From Rothia terrae (GTDB taxonomy: Bacteria > Actinomycetota > Actinomycetes > Actinomycetales > Micrococcaceae), in NCBI RefSeq assembly GCF_012396615.1, contig NZ_JAAXPV010000008.1:55082-119081 (forward strand): a stretch of 64,000 nt of DNA, read 5' to 3'. The position numbers were made by a program, and so were the translations under genes. Shown in pieces: positions 63,966 through 64,000 of the stretch. Numbering within the stretch: position 1 is the first letter of the stretch; each line of letters opens with the position of its first letter. Below the pieces are notes generated by a model. The model searched no databases and was not told the origin of the DNA. It saw only the letters and a program-made list of their open reading frames with translations.

Positions 63966-64000
63966 TTGCCCAACCAGCGTATAACCGGGCTCACCAGCGA
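63966..64000 (+). CDS. Possible start of a following gene
   Basis: TTG 63966 preceded by GGAGAGACC begins an open frame MPNQRITGLTS that runs off the window. Too short to identify. Confidence 0.2.
   Translation, partial: MPNQRITGLTS

Overview
The window reads as chromosome from a moderate-GC actinobacterium of the Micrococcaceae, most like Rothia. The basis is the perM-purN-purH gene neighbourhood shared with Mycobacterium, the actinobacterial SWIM/SNF2 helicase, GTG/TTG starts, apparently leaderless mRNAs and an estimated GC in the mid-50s percent. The genus is an inference; no rRNA or other marker gene is present. I saw no prophage, IS transposase, CRISPR array, rRNA or tRNA.

Layout. 1-10.8 kb (minus strand): a nucleoside uptake and salvage island with a BMP-family lipoprotein, a nucleoside ABC transporter (ATPase and two permeases), cytidine deaminase, thymidine phosphorylase, an acidic protein of unknown function and a partial adenosine deaminase. 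11-16 kb: an M20 amidohydrolase and the succinate dehydrogenase operon sdhCDAB. 16.3-19 kb: manC and a lipoprotein resembling the zinc chaperone AztD behind a Zur-like box. 19-24 kb: a small membrane protein-trpS-2H phosphoesterase operon and glyA-folD. 23.9-26.3 kb: a frameshifted gamma-carbonic-anhydrase gene and a solute-binding/VWA surface protein. 26.5-31.6 kb: purH, purN, a MazG-like pyrophosphatase and perM. 31.7-34.5 kb: an SDR, a VapBC-like pair and a lipoprotein. 34.6-38.2 kb: the SNF2 helicase. 38.2-40.1 kb: a 31-residue membrane peptide and an MFS transporter between two near-identical 70-nt palindromes. 40.1-44.5 kb: a deoxyribose operon (deoK-like kinase, damaged deoX-like gene, deoP-like permease) with a SorC-family regulator carrying an in-frame stop. 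44.6-64 kb: a DUF808 protein, MFS carriers, two aldo/keto reductases, an ornithine cyclodeaminase divergent from an Lrp regulator, two amino-acid permeases, a GtrA-like protein, tex, a frameshifted gene with homing-endonuclease-associated repeats, a secreted HNH nuclease, a DoxX-like protein and trmB.

The genes fit together as scavenging metabolism. The transporter imports nucleosides; Add, Cdd and DeoA break them down, DeoA releasing deoxyribose-1-phosphate; the separate deo operon would import and phosphorylate free deoxyribose, but its regulator and epimerase are damaged. Four genes are disrupted in all (two at C tracts, one by a nonsense codon, one by an apparent deletion).

The most unusual signals are outside genes. 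The heptamer AGGACGC/GCGTCCT occurs about once per kilobase on both strands, some six times expectation, in genes and gaps alike, as expected of an uptake- or Chi-like sequence. There are also paired 70-nt palindromes flanking a small cassette, a ~30-nt dispersed repeat in three intergenic regions, and a duplicated purH 3' end enclosing a hairpin-rich 100-bp segment.
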